Assembly: GCF_014712675.1 (NCBI RefSeq)
Contig: NZ_JACXSI010000023.1
Coordinates: 62,001 to 126,000 of the forward strand
Origin: Peribacillus faecalis
GTDB lineage: Bacteria > Bacillota > Bacilli > Bacillales > DSM-1321
DNA: 64,000 nt
Reading direction: 5' to 3'
A program made the position numbers and the translations under genes. Shown here in pieces: positions 25,453-33,720 of this stretch. Below the pieces are notes generated by a model that searched no databases, had not been told where the DNA came from, and saw only the letters and a program-made list of their open reading frames with translations. Position 1 is the first letter of the stretch, and the number at the start of each line of letters is the position of its first letter.

Positions 25453-25518
25453 AGTTGTTCCTCCTGCCCAAAACAAGCTTCAGTATATGCCAATCAATGT
25501 AAAAATCGCGCTGTCTAT

Positions 25519-25720
25519 TAGAAAAACCGGCACCGGTCCTTTTTCATCATGAATATGCTACTTAGGTTCGGCTCAATGAAAAAGGAGACATGCAGGAGGA
25601 CTAAGATGAATCACACAAGAAACCCGCCTTTGGTTTCTTGAGGGAGACAGCTTAGGACCGAGCATGGCAGGTGTAAGGTTAGACAGCAATCTAAGTTCAA
25701 AAATATAAACATTCTTATCT
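25519..25720 (+). repeat. Family B repeat, full copy B6
   Basis: Left end GAAAAACCGGCACCGGTCC; stem CTTTTTCAT..ATGAAAAAG; ATGCAGGAGGACTAAG; central hairpin AAGAAACCCGCC/TTGGTTTCTT; GGACCGAGCATGGCAGG; right end GTAAGGTTAGACAG ... GTTCAAAAATATAAAC. Lies inside the importer operon, antisense to it. Confidence 0.85.
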
Positions 25721-25721
25721 T

Positions 25722-25980
25722 TTAAAAACCGGCACCGGTCCTTTTTCATCATGATTATGCTACTAACATTCATCTCGTTGAAAAAGGAGCCATGCGTGAG
25801 GACTAAGACAGCCGCTCCGTGAAACCCGCTTTTAGTTTCACAGAGTGGTTGGCTTATAAAGGAACATCGGCTAAGACCGCCACGTCCTGTGGCAACGCCG
25901 ATGTGACCTACATCCTGTAGGCCTCCGAGCATGGCAGGTGTAAGGTTAGACACTGATTTAAGTTCATATTTATACGTTCT
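25722..25980 (+). repeat. Family B repeat, long copy B7 with extra module
   Basis: Tandem to B6. It has the same ends and hairpins (GTGAAACCCGC/AGTTTCAC) plus an added segment AACATCGGCTAAGACCGCC ACGTCCTGTGGCAACGCCG ATGTGACCTACATCCTGTAGG before CCGAGCATGGCAGG. The same added module occurs in B9 and, in part, in the 58.4-kb repeat. Confidence 0.85.
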
Positions 25981-26011
25981 TTAGAACGAACGTGTTTTTT
26001 GAAAAATCAAA

Positions 26012-26818
26012 TTATTGTTGAGCTTTTAAGTCTTCAGTATCCGGCTTCTCTCCAAACCATTCTTCATAGATTTTTTCGTAAGTACCGTTCTCAAAAAGTG
26101 TATTAATGGCTTCATTAATTTCTTTCTGCAAATCTGTATTGCCTTTAGCGAACATGACACCGTAGTATTCATTCTCAAAGCTATCGTCAGTTATAACTTT
26201 AAGTTCCTCATCAGGATTGCTTTTTGCATAAGCTTCCAACACCGGCTGGTCTGCAATGACTGCATCCGCTCCATTTTGAACAAGCTCCATAATAGCCAAT
26301 GTGTTCTCTTCAAAACGCTTCACATTTGTACTTGTTTTACCTAATAATTCAGTAGCGATAAAGTCTCCGGTCGTCCCTTGCTGAACTGCAATGACTTTAT
26401 CCTTTAAGTCTTCTGAACTTGCAACTGTACTGTTCTCAGGAACAAGAATTTTGTTTGTTGAACGATAATAAGGAACAGAAAAATCAAATTTTTGCCTACG
26501 CTCATCATTGATTGTAATAGATGAAATAGCCATATCCGCTCGCTTAGATTCCATCTCAACAAATAACGGATCCCATCCGATATGTTGAATTTTCAGTTCG
26601 TAACCTGCTTCTTTTGCTACTGCTTTAATGAAATCAACATCAAAACCTACTACATCATCCTTGTCCATATATTCCATAGGAGCATAGGCCGCATTTGTTA
26701 AAACTTTTAATGTTTTCTTCTCTTCGCCTTCCCCGCTGCTGTCATCAGAAGATCCGCAACCCGCTAATATAGCTAAAAAGGCACATAATAACGTTAAGCT
26801 CAACATCCATTTCTTCAT
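26012..26818 (-). CDS. Amino acid ABC transporter, substrate-binding lipoprotein
   Basis: Extracytoplasmic receptor of 268 aa. A lipoprotein signal peptide (about 1-20) ends in the lipobox LAGC, followed by a Ser/Asp/Glu linker and a type-II periplasmic-binding fold: VLTNAAYAPMEY, GFDVDFIKAV and the RADMAISSIT motif are hallmarks of the polar amino acid family. Sequence suggests basic or polar amino acids, possibly arginine, without proof. First gene of the importer operon. The 26819-27080 leader is A/T-rich with a tandem 11-bp duplication (ACTATACGGTA twice at 26935-26956) and no other clear signal. Confidence 0.9.
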   Translation of the reverse strand: MKKWMLSLTLLCAFLAILAGCGSSDDSSGEGEEKKTLKVLTNAAYAPMEYMDKDDVVGFDVDFIKAVAKEAGYELKIQHIGWDPLFVEMESKRADMAISSITINDERRQKFDFSVPYYRSTNKILVPENSTVASSEDLKDKVIAVQQGTTGDFIATELLGKTSTNVKRFEENTLAIMELVQNGADAVIADQPVLEAYAKSNPDEELKVITDDSFENEYYGVMFAKGNTDLQKEINEAINTLFENGTYEKIYEEWFGEKPDTEDLKAQQ

Positions 26819-27080
26819 ACATCCATCTCCTTATTTGAATAATCTATCAATTCAGATTTATTACATTATATTATATTTATACAATAATATGAATAATTAA
26901 TTTTAATAAAAGCACATTTTTCTTTTAATCTGTCACTATACGGTAACTATACGGTAACTCTCGGTTTGAGCTACATCCTCTCTCAAATAGTTTCACTAAT
27001 ACTCTACATGTACATCTACAATGATAGAATAACTTTTTCTGCCATTCTAATAGTTTAGAAGTATGTAAGAAAAAATTAGT

Positions 27081-27932
27081 TTATGATTCCGCTTCTCTCA
27101 GCAAAGGCATAGAGCAACAGCGAAAAGAACCGCCGGATTTAATAATTTCCGAAAAATCGACTTCCTCTACAATATATCCCCGCCTCCGCAGTTGATCATT
27201 CACTCTTTTATTCGTCGGCAAGCTTATGAGCTTCTTATTGCCCAAATTTAAAATATTTGTTCCTAAAGAAAATTGTTCTTCCTCTGTAATTTCAATAAGC
27301 TGATATCGTTCTCTGAGCCATTCAAGATCCTCTTTTGCAAATGCCGGAGAATATATAAGTGCTTCATTTTTCGAGAGAATGTTAAATACACAATCTAAAT
27401 GAAGAAAGCAATCGGCAATCTGAAGTTTTTTAACTTTGCAATTCAATAAACTGCCCAATTCTTGTACTGCAGCTTCAGATGTTCTCTTACTGATTCCTAC
27501 ATAAACCACCTCTTCATCAATGATTACATCGCCTCCCTCAATACTTGCGGTCATCTCTAGAAATGGAAGATGACAGCTTTGCAGCCAATCCTTCAGCAGA
27601 CTCTCCTCACCTTTCCTTATGTCATGCTGCAAGACCGATATGAAGACTGTTGAACCTACTGTGAAGCCGATGTCTCTCGTAAACACTTGCTCCGGATATT
27701 CCTTTAAAGCTGAGAGAAAGACAAGTTCAATCCCATTCCTTTTTAGAACATCGCAAAATTGGTTATGTTGTTTCAAAGCTTTCTTCACATCGATGTTATC
27801 TTTTATGTATAATCGCTGTGTTTCATTGATGATTGTTCTGATTGCCATGAACTGCGGCTCACATACAGCCAACAGCTTTAAAGGGTCATACTCATTGCGG
27901 CAACATACTGCTTTATATAATTGATCGTTCAT
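27081..27932 (-). CDS. ykgA: DDAH/arginine-deiminase superfamily hydrolase (YkgA-like)
   Basis: Guanidino-group modifying enzyme, 283 aa, of the dimethylarginine dimethylaminohydrolase type. Landmarks: FTRDIGF (substrate loop), EGGD, HLDCVFN with the catalytic His, and the C-terminal GGSFRCCSMPL carrying the nucleophilic Cys. It probably hydrolyses an arginine derivative, releasing citrulline and an amine; true substrate not known. ATG 27932 has AGGAGGGGG upstream; the in-frame extension to 27965 is rejected. Lies upstream of, and in the same direction as, the amino acid importer, so a shared role in arginine-like compound use is possible. Confidence 0.82.
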   Translation of the reverse strand: MNDQLYKAVCCRNEYDPLKLLAVCEPQFMAIRTIINETQRLYIKDNIDVKKALKQHNQFCDVLKRNGIELVFLSALKEYPEQVFTRDIGFTVGSTVFISVLQHDIRKGEESLLKDWLQSCHLPFLEMTASIEGGDVIIDEEVVYVGISKRTSEAAVQELGSLLNCKVKKLQIADCFLHLDCVFNILSKNEALIYSPAFAKEDLEWLRERYQLIEITEEEQFSLGTNILNLGNKKLISLPTNKRVNDQLRRRGYIVEEVDFSEIIKSGGSFRCCSMPLLREAES

Positions 27933-28020
27933 TCTTCCCCCTCCTAAGACAGAAAATATTGGCATGAAACCCTTTATTTAAGAGTATCACAATTACTTAT
28001 TTTGTAAATTGTACACAAAA

Positions 28021-28048
28021 GAAAAAGATGAAAACATTAGTCTTCATC
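28021..28048 (-). terminator. Terminator overlapping the HTH gene stop
   Basis: Minus strand GATGAAGAC / GTTTTCATC stem, loop TAAT containing the stop codon region, followed by TTTTTCTTTT. Confidence 0.75.
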
Positions 28049-28267
28049 TTTAACATCCATATCTTCTGGAATTGGCTCATTAGCTAGTTCATTTACGAGC
28101 TGCTTGTACTTTTCGAGCTGCTCAAAATGCGTTTTGAACTGGTCTCTATAAATTAAGTAGTTCTCCCCGTCGTGCAGTGTTCTTATTTTCCCCTGCAAAA
28201 TTAAGTTCTCTATATATGCAACCGAAACAGAAAGCAGTTCCGCTGTTTCTTCTATTGTCAAATACAT
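28037..28267 (-). CDS. Excisionase-type helix-turn-helix protein (76 aa)
   Basis: Small DNA-binding protein: residues 2-50 form a MerR/excisionase-like winged HTH (LTIEETAELLSVSVAYIENL, then a beta hairpin and IYRDQFKTHF), followed by an acidic tail EDMDVKDED. AGAGGTGA lies upstream of the ATG. It follows the 55-residue membrane protein gene by 22 nt, so the two likely form one operon, ending in a terminator that overlaps the stop. Regulatory target unknown. Confidence 0.75.
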   Translation of the reverse strand: MYLTIEETAELLSVSVAYIENLILQGKIRTLHDGENYLIYRDQFKTHFEQLEKYKQLVNELANEPIPEDMDVKDED

Positions 28268-28289
28268 TTTTTGTTCACCTCTGCCTAAT

Positions 28290-28457
28290 TTAACGTTTCT
28301 TTCTTCTTTTACTTTCCATCATTGTAATCCCGGTGACTCCGATAATAAAACTTGCCGCCTGAGCATATTCCACATTCGGAAAATCGCTATTTATAAACGT
28401 CGTATACAATGCGCCGATAACGCCTAATATTAACAACGCAATCCCTGCTCTAACCAT
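28290..28457 (-). CDS. Small two-segment membrane protein (55 aa)
   Basis: Open frame of 55 codons: hydrophobic segment 1 (AGIALLILGVIGALYTTFI, about residues 4-22), short loop with DFPNVEY, hydrophobic segment 2 (AASFIIGVTGITMM, about 34-47), and a very basic end ESKRRKKR. This is a hairpin membrane protein with a cytoplasmic Lys/Arg tail. A CAGGGA site lies upstream of ATG 28457. It is 22 nt upstream of the HTH gene on the same strand. I do not recognise a named family. Confidence 0.65.
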   Translation of the reverse strand: MVRAGIALLILGVIGALYTTFINSDFPNVEYAQAASFIIGVTGITMMESKRRKKR

Positions 28458-28721
28458 ATTTTCATTCCCTGCTATTAAAGATTCACTGTATCATTATAGC
28501 CATAACAAACGAAAAGTAGGAAGAATAACGAAGAATATTGTTGAAACTTTCTGTAGTCGGACTTTCTCCTCTACACCAAATATTAATAAAAAAATCACGG
28601 ATTAAAGATAAAATAAAACATTTAAAGCCAGTTTCTATATTTTTTTATTTTTCTCCATTGCCCCTAAAAAGTCAAACTCATTGATGTGCATAAGATCAAC
28701 GCATCTATTAAAGATTGCCAA

Positions 28722-28771
28722 TTAATCAAACGATTGATTAAGAGAATATGGTTAATCAATCGTTTGATTGA
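28722..28771. promoter_or_regulatory. Pair of palindromic operator-like sites in inverted orientation
   Basis: TTAATCAAACGATTGATTAA (28722-28741) and TTAATCAATCGTTTGATTGA (28752-28771) are each near-palindromes of the TTAATCAA-N4-TTGATTAA type, and the second is the reverse complement of the first with one mismatch. The 30-bp centre spacing (about three helical turns) is typical of TetR-like dimer pairs. No regulator gene lies beside them; the nearest promoter they could serve drives the 55-aa/HTH operon. The rest of 28458-28958 is A/T-rich with a terminator at the right end. Confidence 0.6.
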
Positions 28772-28909
28772 AATCGTACTTATTATCTCAGATGAAAATC
28801 ATGACGAAATTGGTCAAAGCTTGCTATAAAATAAATGGTAAGTACACAATTTGATGTACTCATAATAAGATTCTCCTCTTCCCCCATACATGTATTCTCT
28901 GAAAACACC

Positions 28910-28954
28910 AAAAGAGAACAGCCCAATCTCTTTACTCATGAGAATTGAGCTGTT
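28910..28954 (-). terminator. Terminator of the Bce-type operon
   Basis: Minus strand AACAGCTCAATTCTC pairs with GAGATTGGGCTGTT around a 9-nt loop, then CTCTTTT. Confidence 0.8.
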
Positions 28955-28958
28955 TGCA

Positions 28959-30953
28959 TTACTTCACAATATTTTTATAGCCGATATAAGTGGCGATAAA
29001 ATATCCCCCATATATCACGACCATGATTAGCGCCGTGAATAAAGCCGGGATAAAAACTGAAGGTTGCCCCATCATTATCATCTCTTGATTGACAGCTTTT
29101 ATTCCGAAAATTGAGTGGACAATTGCTAACGATAACGGCATCATAAAGTAAATGAAAATCTGCGCAAAAATTGCTTTATTGATGCCCTTCCTTGTGACAC
29201 CAATTTTCCGGAGCATGCTATATCTTTCCATATTATCGCTTGCTTCCGATAATTGCTGCAACGCCAGCACAGCCGCGCTGGAAATTAAGAACACAATTCC
29301 GATATAGATGCCGATAAAGACAATCATTGTAGAAGATCCGATACTATAATCATAAAATAGTGTCTCTGTCATGCCGAAAAGTACAAAACCATATTTTTCG
29401 TACAACTCATTGCTGTTAAATGCATGGTAGAGCGTTTCGTCGTTTTGTTCAGCATGGCCGTCATAATTCAAATTAACAACTGAGCGAGCAATTGGCAATC
29501 CTTCAACAGCCTCATCCGGAGCGACAACAGTAAATGCAAACTCTCCAGCATAGGTAGTCATATATTGCAGATTTTCAACCTGTTCATTAGCAATCTTATA
29601 TTCTGTTTCACTTATATTAATGGTTTGAGTGCTACTGATATAGTTGTTGACCGTCTCAAAGAACTTCTCATCATCCGTAATTATCAACACCTCATCGCTA
29701 CTCAGTTGCTGTGCTTCTTTCCCTTGCATTTCCATAATCTTTGCATAGTCAGACGCTTTCAGTACTTTAATGCTTTCATATGACATCGCCATATCGAAGT
29801 ATTTTAGAAGCTCTTCTGTAGAGTATGGAAGCAATAACTCATTATAGTTTGTATTTAGCGCTGAAATATCAAAAACGTGCTTCTCTCCCATTTCATCTAA
29901 ATCAATCCCTGCCATCTCCGTCGCTTCTGTTATATTTCTTACATCATACCAGTCTTCGACATACAAAGTTGCATCGTATGGAGTCTGTTCATCAAGGTTT
30001 CTCTCGCCAGCATTTTTGATGCTGAAGGCCGTCGATAAAACACCGATTGTGAAAAATAGCATTAAACAAATAACCGTCATTGAAACAAAGGTTGTATTCA
30101 CTTTACTATTAATTTGACGTACTACGAACATATTGACATTTTTAAAGTAAATACCTTTATTTTTCTGCAGCATGTTTAAGATAAATCCGGAAAGGGACAT
30201 GAAGAACAGAAATGTTCCTAATGAACCTATCGCTACGCATGTCCACATAATTGTCATGCTCTCGAACAGGCCGTATTTTAAAATCACACTGTACGCTGCT
30301 GCAAGCAAAGTAATGGATAAAATGAACAATACAATTGAAGTCGATGTCTTGCGAACCTTCAATGTTTCATTTTTTCTTGCTGCTGTCAGCAAATCAATCA
30401 GCTTATACTTCGAAATGACGATACTGTTAAAAATCATCACACAGAAAAAGATTAAACCGAAGTAAGTCATTGTCTTAATCATCGCATCTGTTGAGAAAAC
30501 AAACTTCAACTTCGTAATATCCGCATCGAATAAAGAAACAACCAGTACCGACAATCCTTGTGAGATCACTGCTCCAATAGCCAAACCGGCAACTAGTGAA
30601 AGCAATCCGACCAAGAATGTTTCCAGAACGACAATCTGCGATATTTTATATTTGCTCATTCCAAGCGTCATATATAAACCTAGCTCTTTTTTTCGGCGTC
30701 TGATTAAAAAGTTGTTGGCGAACAAAATTAAAAAGCCAAGAACGACAGATACAAATACAGAAATTATGGACATTAATTGCGTAATAGATTGAACCATGTC
30801 CGATTGACTGATTGTTAACTTTGCCATTGCTCCTGATTCTGAAATCGAGTTAAAGCTGTAAAAGATGCAAACCGCAAAGGTAAGCGTCAAAAAGTAAATC
30901 GTATAATCTTTAAAACTTCTTTTAACGTTGCGTGCCGATAATTTAAATAACAT
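28959..30953 (-). CDS. BceB-type ABC transporter permease
   Basis: FtsX-like permease of 664 aa with ten predicted membrane spans and one large extracellular domain (about residues 320-520) between spans 7 and 8, the signature architecture of BceB proteins that sense and remove peptide antibiotics from lipid II-cycle intermediates. ATG 30953 is set by GGAGGTGA 8 nt upstream; the GTG at 30965 overlaps that site. Overlaps the ATPase stop by 11 nt. Belongs with the kinase and regulator upstream. The specific antimicrobial ligand cannot be inferred. Confidence 0.88.
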   Translation of the reverse strand: MLFKLSARNVKRSFKDYTIYFLTLTFAVCIFYSFNSISESGAMAKLTISQSDMVQSITQLMSIISVFVSVVLGFLILFANNFLIRRRKKELGLYMTLGMSKYKISQIVVLETFLVGLLSLVAGLAIGAVISQGLSVLVVSLFDADITKLKFVFSTDAMIKTMTYFGLIFFCVMIFNSIVISKYKLIDLLTAARKNETLKVRKTSTSIVLFILSITLLAAAYSVILKYGLFESMTIMWTCVAIGSLGTFLFFMSLSGFILNMLQKNKGIYFKNVNMFVVRQINSKVNTTFVSMTVICLMLFFTIGVLSTAFSIKNAGERNLDEQTPYDATLYVEDWYDVRNITEATEMAGIDLDEMGEKHVFDISALNTNYNELLLPYSTEELLKYFDMAMSYESIKVLKASDYAKIMEMQGKEAQQLSSDEVLIITDDEKFFETVNNYISSTQTINISETEYKIANEQVENLQYMTTYAGEFAFTVVAPDEAVEGLPIARSVVNLNYDGHAEQNDETLYHAFNSNELYEKYGFVLFGMTETLFYDYSIGSSTMIVFIGIYIGIVFLISSAAVLALQQLSEASDNMERYSMLRKIGVTRKGINKAIFAQIFIYFMMPLSLAIVHSIFGIKAVNQEMIMMGQPSVFIPALFTALIMVVIYGGYFIATYIGYKNIVK

Positions 30954-31710
30954 TATTCGTGTCACCTCCGAGGAGCGTTACCACCTCAATAATGCGATTG
31001 AAAAATTCCTTTCTCGTATCATTGCCTCTAATAAGCTCATTGAATATTTTCCCATCTTTAATAAACAAGATTCTATGTGCATAGCTGGCCGTAAAAGCAT
31101 CATGCGTAACCATTAATATCGTAGCCTGCAATTCGCTGTTCAGCTTTTCGATAGAATCCAGTAACAATCTAGCTGACTTCGAATCGAGTGCACCAGTCGG
31201 CTCATCTGCCAGAATGAGCGAAGGATTTGTAACAATCGCCCTTGCCGATGCGACACGCTGTTTTTGTCCGCCAGACATTTGGTAAGGAAATTTATCCAGT
31301 ACTTCTGTAATCTCTAGCTTTGCTGCTACATCATTTACCCGCTTAGTTATGTCTGCAGGTTTACAACCTTGAATCGTTAATGCAATCGCAATGTTTTCAA
31401 AAGCTGTCAGCGTATCAAGCAAATTGAAATCTTGAAATATGAAACCAAGTTCATCACGGCGAAATTTCTCTAGCTTGCCAGCTTTCAATTTCGTAATATC
31501 CTGTCCGTTTATAGTAATTTGTCCAGTTGTGACGTTGTCTATTGTCGAGATGCAATTCAGCAATGTCGTTTTTCCGCTCCCCGAAGGACCCATAATACCG
31601 ACGAATTCTCCTTGCATCACTTCAAAACTTATATGATCAATTGCTTTTGACACATTGCCTTTATTGCCAAAATACTTTTCTATATCTTTTACTTCTAAAA
31701 TGTTTTTCAT
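30943..31710 (-). CDS. BceA-type ABC transporter ATP-binding protein
   Basis: MacB/LolD-class ATPase of 255 aa: Walker A GPSGSGKT, signature MSGGQKQR, Walker B LILADEPTGALDSKSA and H-loop MVTHD are intact. It energises the BceB-like permease, forming a BceAB detoxification pump that also activates the two-component system. GAGAGGTGAG precedes the ATG. A 307-bp gap with family B element B8 separates it from the kinase gene, so transcription of the pair is either through the repeat or from a separate promoter. Confidence 0.9.
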   Translation of the reverse strand: MKNILEVKDIEKYFGNKGNVSKAIDHISFEVMQGEFVGIMGPSGSGKTTLLNCISTIDNVTTGQITINGQDITKLKAGKLEKFRRDELGFIFQDFNLLDTLTAFENIAIALTIQGCKPADITKRVNDVAAKLEITEVLDKFPYQMSGGQKQRVASARAIVTNPSLILADEPTGALDSKSARLLLDSIEKLNSELQATILMVTHDAFTASYAHRILFIKDGKIFNELIRGNDTRKEFFNRIIEVVTLLGGDTNNVI

Positions 31711-31800
31711 CGTACCTCACCTCTCCTTGATATCTTTAGTATACCCCCTCGTCTGTCACCCTCGTATCGAAGTACCTTGCATGAACCTTACAATTTTGAA

Positions 31801-31982
31801 AGAAAAACCGTCACCGGTCCTTTTTCATTTTTGATTCTGCTCCTTGATTCTGCTTCAATGAAAAAGGAGACATGCGGGAGGACTAAGATGAATCACACAA
31901 GAAACCCGCCTTTGGTTTCTTGGGGGAGGCAGCTTAGGACCGAGCATGGCAGGTGTAAGGTTAGACAGCTATTCAATTCCAA
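31801..31982 (+). repeat. Family B repeat, full copy B8
   Basis: Complete element (left AGAAAAACCGTCACCGGTCC, stem CTTTTTCAT..ATGAAAAAG, hairpin AAGAAACCCGCC/TTGGTTTCTT, right GTGTAAGGTTAGACAG) between the kinase and ATPase genes of the Bce module, antisense to them. Confidence 0.85.
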
Positions 31983-32017
31983 ATCGCCTCTTTATTCCAC
32001 ACAAAAAAGAGCCTCTT

Positions 32018-33034
32018 TCAAGACTCTAACAATACATATTTGCTTTTCGGGAAGATAAGACTCACTTCAGTGCCGACATCTTTCTGTGATTGAATTGTAA
32101 TTCCTAAATGCAGCTTATCGGCCAACATTTTGCATAAGTATAGACCGATGCCCGTCGACTTCCTGTATATCCGCCCATTCTCTCCTGTAAATCCTTTTTC
32201 AAAAACTCGGCCAATATCCTTTTCGTCAATGCCTACACCGTTATCCACAATGTGCAGAATCAAATTATGCTCATGCTTGCTTGTGTAAATATTGATTGTG
32301 CTTTCTTCTTTATAGCAGTAATTTATGCTGTTCGCGATAATTTGGTTGATGATGAACTCCACCCACTTCTCGTCACTGAAAACAACATCATGAAAGTCTG
32401 CCAACTGAAGCTGAATTTTTTTATGTATAAATGCTTTAGCATTTCGTCTGATTACTTTTGAAACGCATTCTTTTAAACGAAATTCCTTAACAAGGTAATC
32501 CTTGCTTGCGCTGCTGCTGCGTGCATAGTAAAGGGCTTGTTCAACATAATCCTCAATCTTTTTCAATTCTTCACTTATGCCGTTAATGGCCTCACCTTGA
32601 TAGTTTTCAACCATAAGTCTGCTTGCAGCAATCGGCGTTTTAATTTCATGCACCCAAGCTTCAATAAACTCTTGATATTCCAATTGCAAGTTTTTATAAA
32701 AGTTGACTTGCTCATGCATTTGCTTATCGCTCGTTTTCAATATATCATATAAAACCTTACCTTCAAGAAAATCAGGTTCATCAATAATTTCAGACAGCAA
32801 ATACTTTTGATCAAGATTTTCAACCTTTGCTTCAACTTCATCATAAAAAGGTTTTCGTTTTAACAGTTCCATTAAGAAATAAACGAGTAGCGGCCCGAAC
32901 CAACATATCCCGACTAGCACAATGATAATTTTCGGGACAGAAAGCATTGTTAAAAACAGTGCAACCGCAATAAATAAAACCGCGTTGATGATGAAAAACA
33001 CCGTACGTTCCTTAAAAAATGCCTTTAACGTCAT
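32018..33034 (-). CDS. Intramembrane-sensing histidine kinase (BceS-type)
   Basis: Sensor kinase of 338 aa with two N-terminal membrane spans (about 12-34 and 38-56) joined by a loop of only a few residues, so it lacks an extracellular sensor domain and must take its signal from the BceAB pump. H-box EAWVHEIKTP (phospho-His about 130), N-box around IIANSINYC, and G-boxes DNGVGID and STGIGLYL follow. Overlaps the regulator gene by 4 nt. Confidence 0.9.
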   Translation of the reverse strand: MTLKAFFKERTVFFIINAVLFIAVALFLTMLSVPKIIIVLVGICWFGPLLVYFLMELLKRKPFYDEVEAKVENLDQKYLLSEIIDEPDFLEGKVLYDILKTSDKQMHEQVNFYKNLQLEYQEFIEAWVHEIKTPIAASRLMVENYQGEAINGISEELKKIEDYVEQALYYARSSSASKDYLVKEFRLKECVSKVIRRNAKAFIHKKIQLQLADFHDVVFSDEKWVEFIINQIIANSINYCYKEESTINIYTSKHEHNLILHIVDNGVGIDEKDIGRVFEKGFTGENGRIYRKSTGIGLYLCKMLADKLHLGITIQSQKDVGTEVSLIFPKSKYVLLES

Positions 33035-33705
33035 GATATGATATACCCCATTCCGCGTCTTGTTTCAATCGGATTGTCCATACCGATTGCTTCTAACTTT
33101 TTACGAAGACGTGTAATGTTTACGGAAAGCGTGTTATCATCAACAAATAAATCCGATGACCATAGATCTTCCATTAACTGTTCTCTTGATACTATCTTAT
33201 CTTTATTTTTCATTAAGCAATGGAGTATTTTTAACTCATTCTTCGTCAATTCCTCTTGTTTGCCGCGGTAGGAAATCGTTCCGTTCGCCAAATGGAGCTG
33301 CAAATCCTTGAAGGACAATACGGCACTTTCCTGCTTGGCATAAGTTCTTCTCAATATATTTTCGATGCGCGCCAGCAAAATTTGTGTATTATACGGTTTT
33401 GTCACAAAATCATCAGCACCAAGATTCATGCTCATCAATTCATCAATCTCCGTGTCTCTGCTTGTCACAATGATAATCGGAACTTGCGATGTTTTGCGGA
33501 TTTCGCGACAAATATAATAACCGTCAAATACCGGAAGATTAATATCCAGCAGTATTAAATGAATGTCTTCCTGACTAGCGTATTTCATCACATTTTGGAA
33601 ATCATCAGGCGCCTCTACTTCATATCCATAATTTCGTAAAAAGGCTGCCAATTCATTGCGAAGTGTTTCTGCATCCTCGATGATCAATATTTTTGCCTGT
33701 TGCAT
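33031..33705 (-). CDS. OmpR-family response regulator (BceR-type)
   Basis: Receiver domain (1-115) with acidic pocket IIEDAE, phospho-acceptor Asp in LLDINLP and Lys in VTKPYN, followed by a winged-helix domain (about 130-224) with the RRGMGYII end. 224 aa from ATG 33705 (GAGGAG 9 nt upstream). Expected to activate the downstream bceAB-like genes; a BceR-type direct-repeat site upstream of the ATPase was not identified. Confidence 0.9.
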   Translation of the reverse strand: MQQAKILIIEDAETLRNELAAFLRNYGYEVEAPDDFQNVMKYASQEDIHLILLDINLPVFDGYYICREIRKTSQVPIIIVTSRDTEIDELMSMNLGADDFVTKPYNTQILLARIENILRRTYAKQESAVLSFKDLQLHLANGTISYRGKQEELTKNELKILHCLMKNKDKIVSREQLMEDLWSSDLFVDDNTLSVNITRLRKKLEAIGMDNPIETRRGMGYIIS

Positions 33706-33720
33706 AAAACTCACTCCTCT

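Noticed and set aside
25573-25953. 126-codon minus-strand open frame in the importer operon gap
   Set aside because: It lies wholly in the two family B repeats; similar open frames appear in every copy (for example 31777-32058 and 21443-21730) because the repeat sequence is conserved, and none has a ribosome binding site.
26835-26900. ArgR-type boxes (TGAAT..ATTCA) upstream of the amino acid receptor gene
   Set aside because: Half-sites occur but their spacing (9-10 nt instead of about 8 within an 18-mer) and neighbours do not fit; likely chance in A/T-rich DNA.
26935-26960. Tandem 11-bp duplication as a regulatory array
   Set aside because: Only two full units and no neighbour promoter; too little to call.
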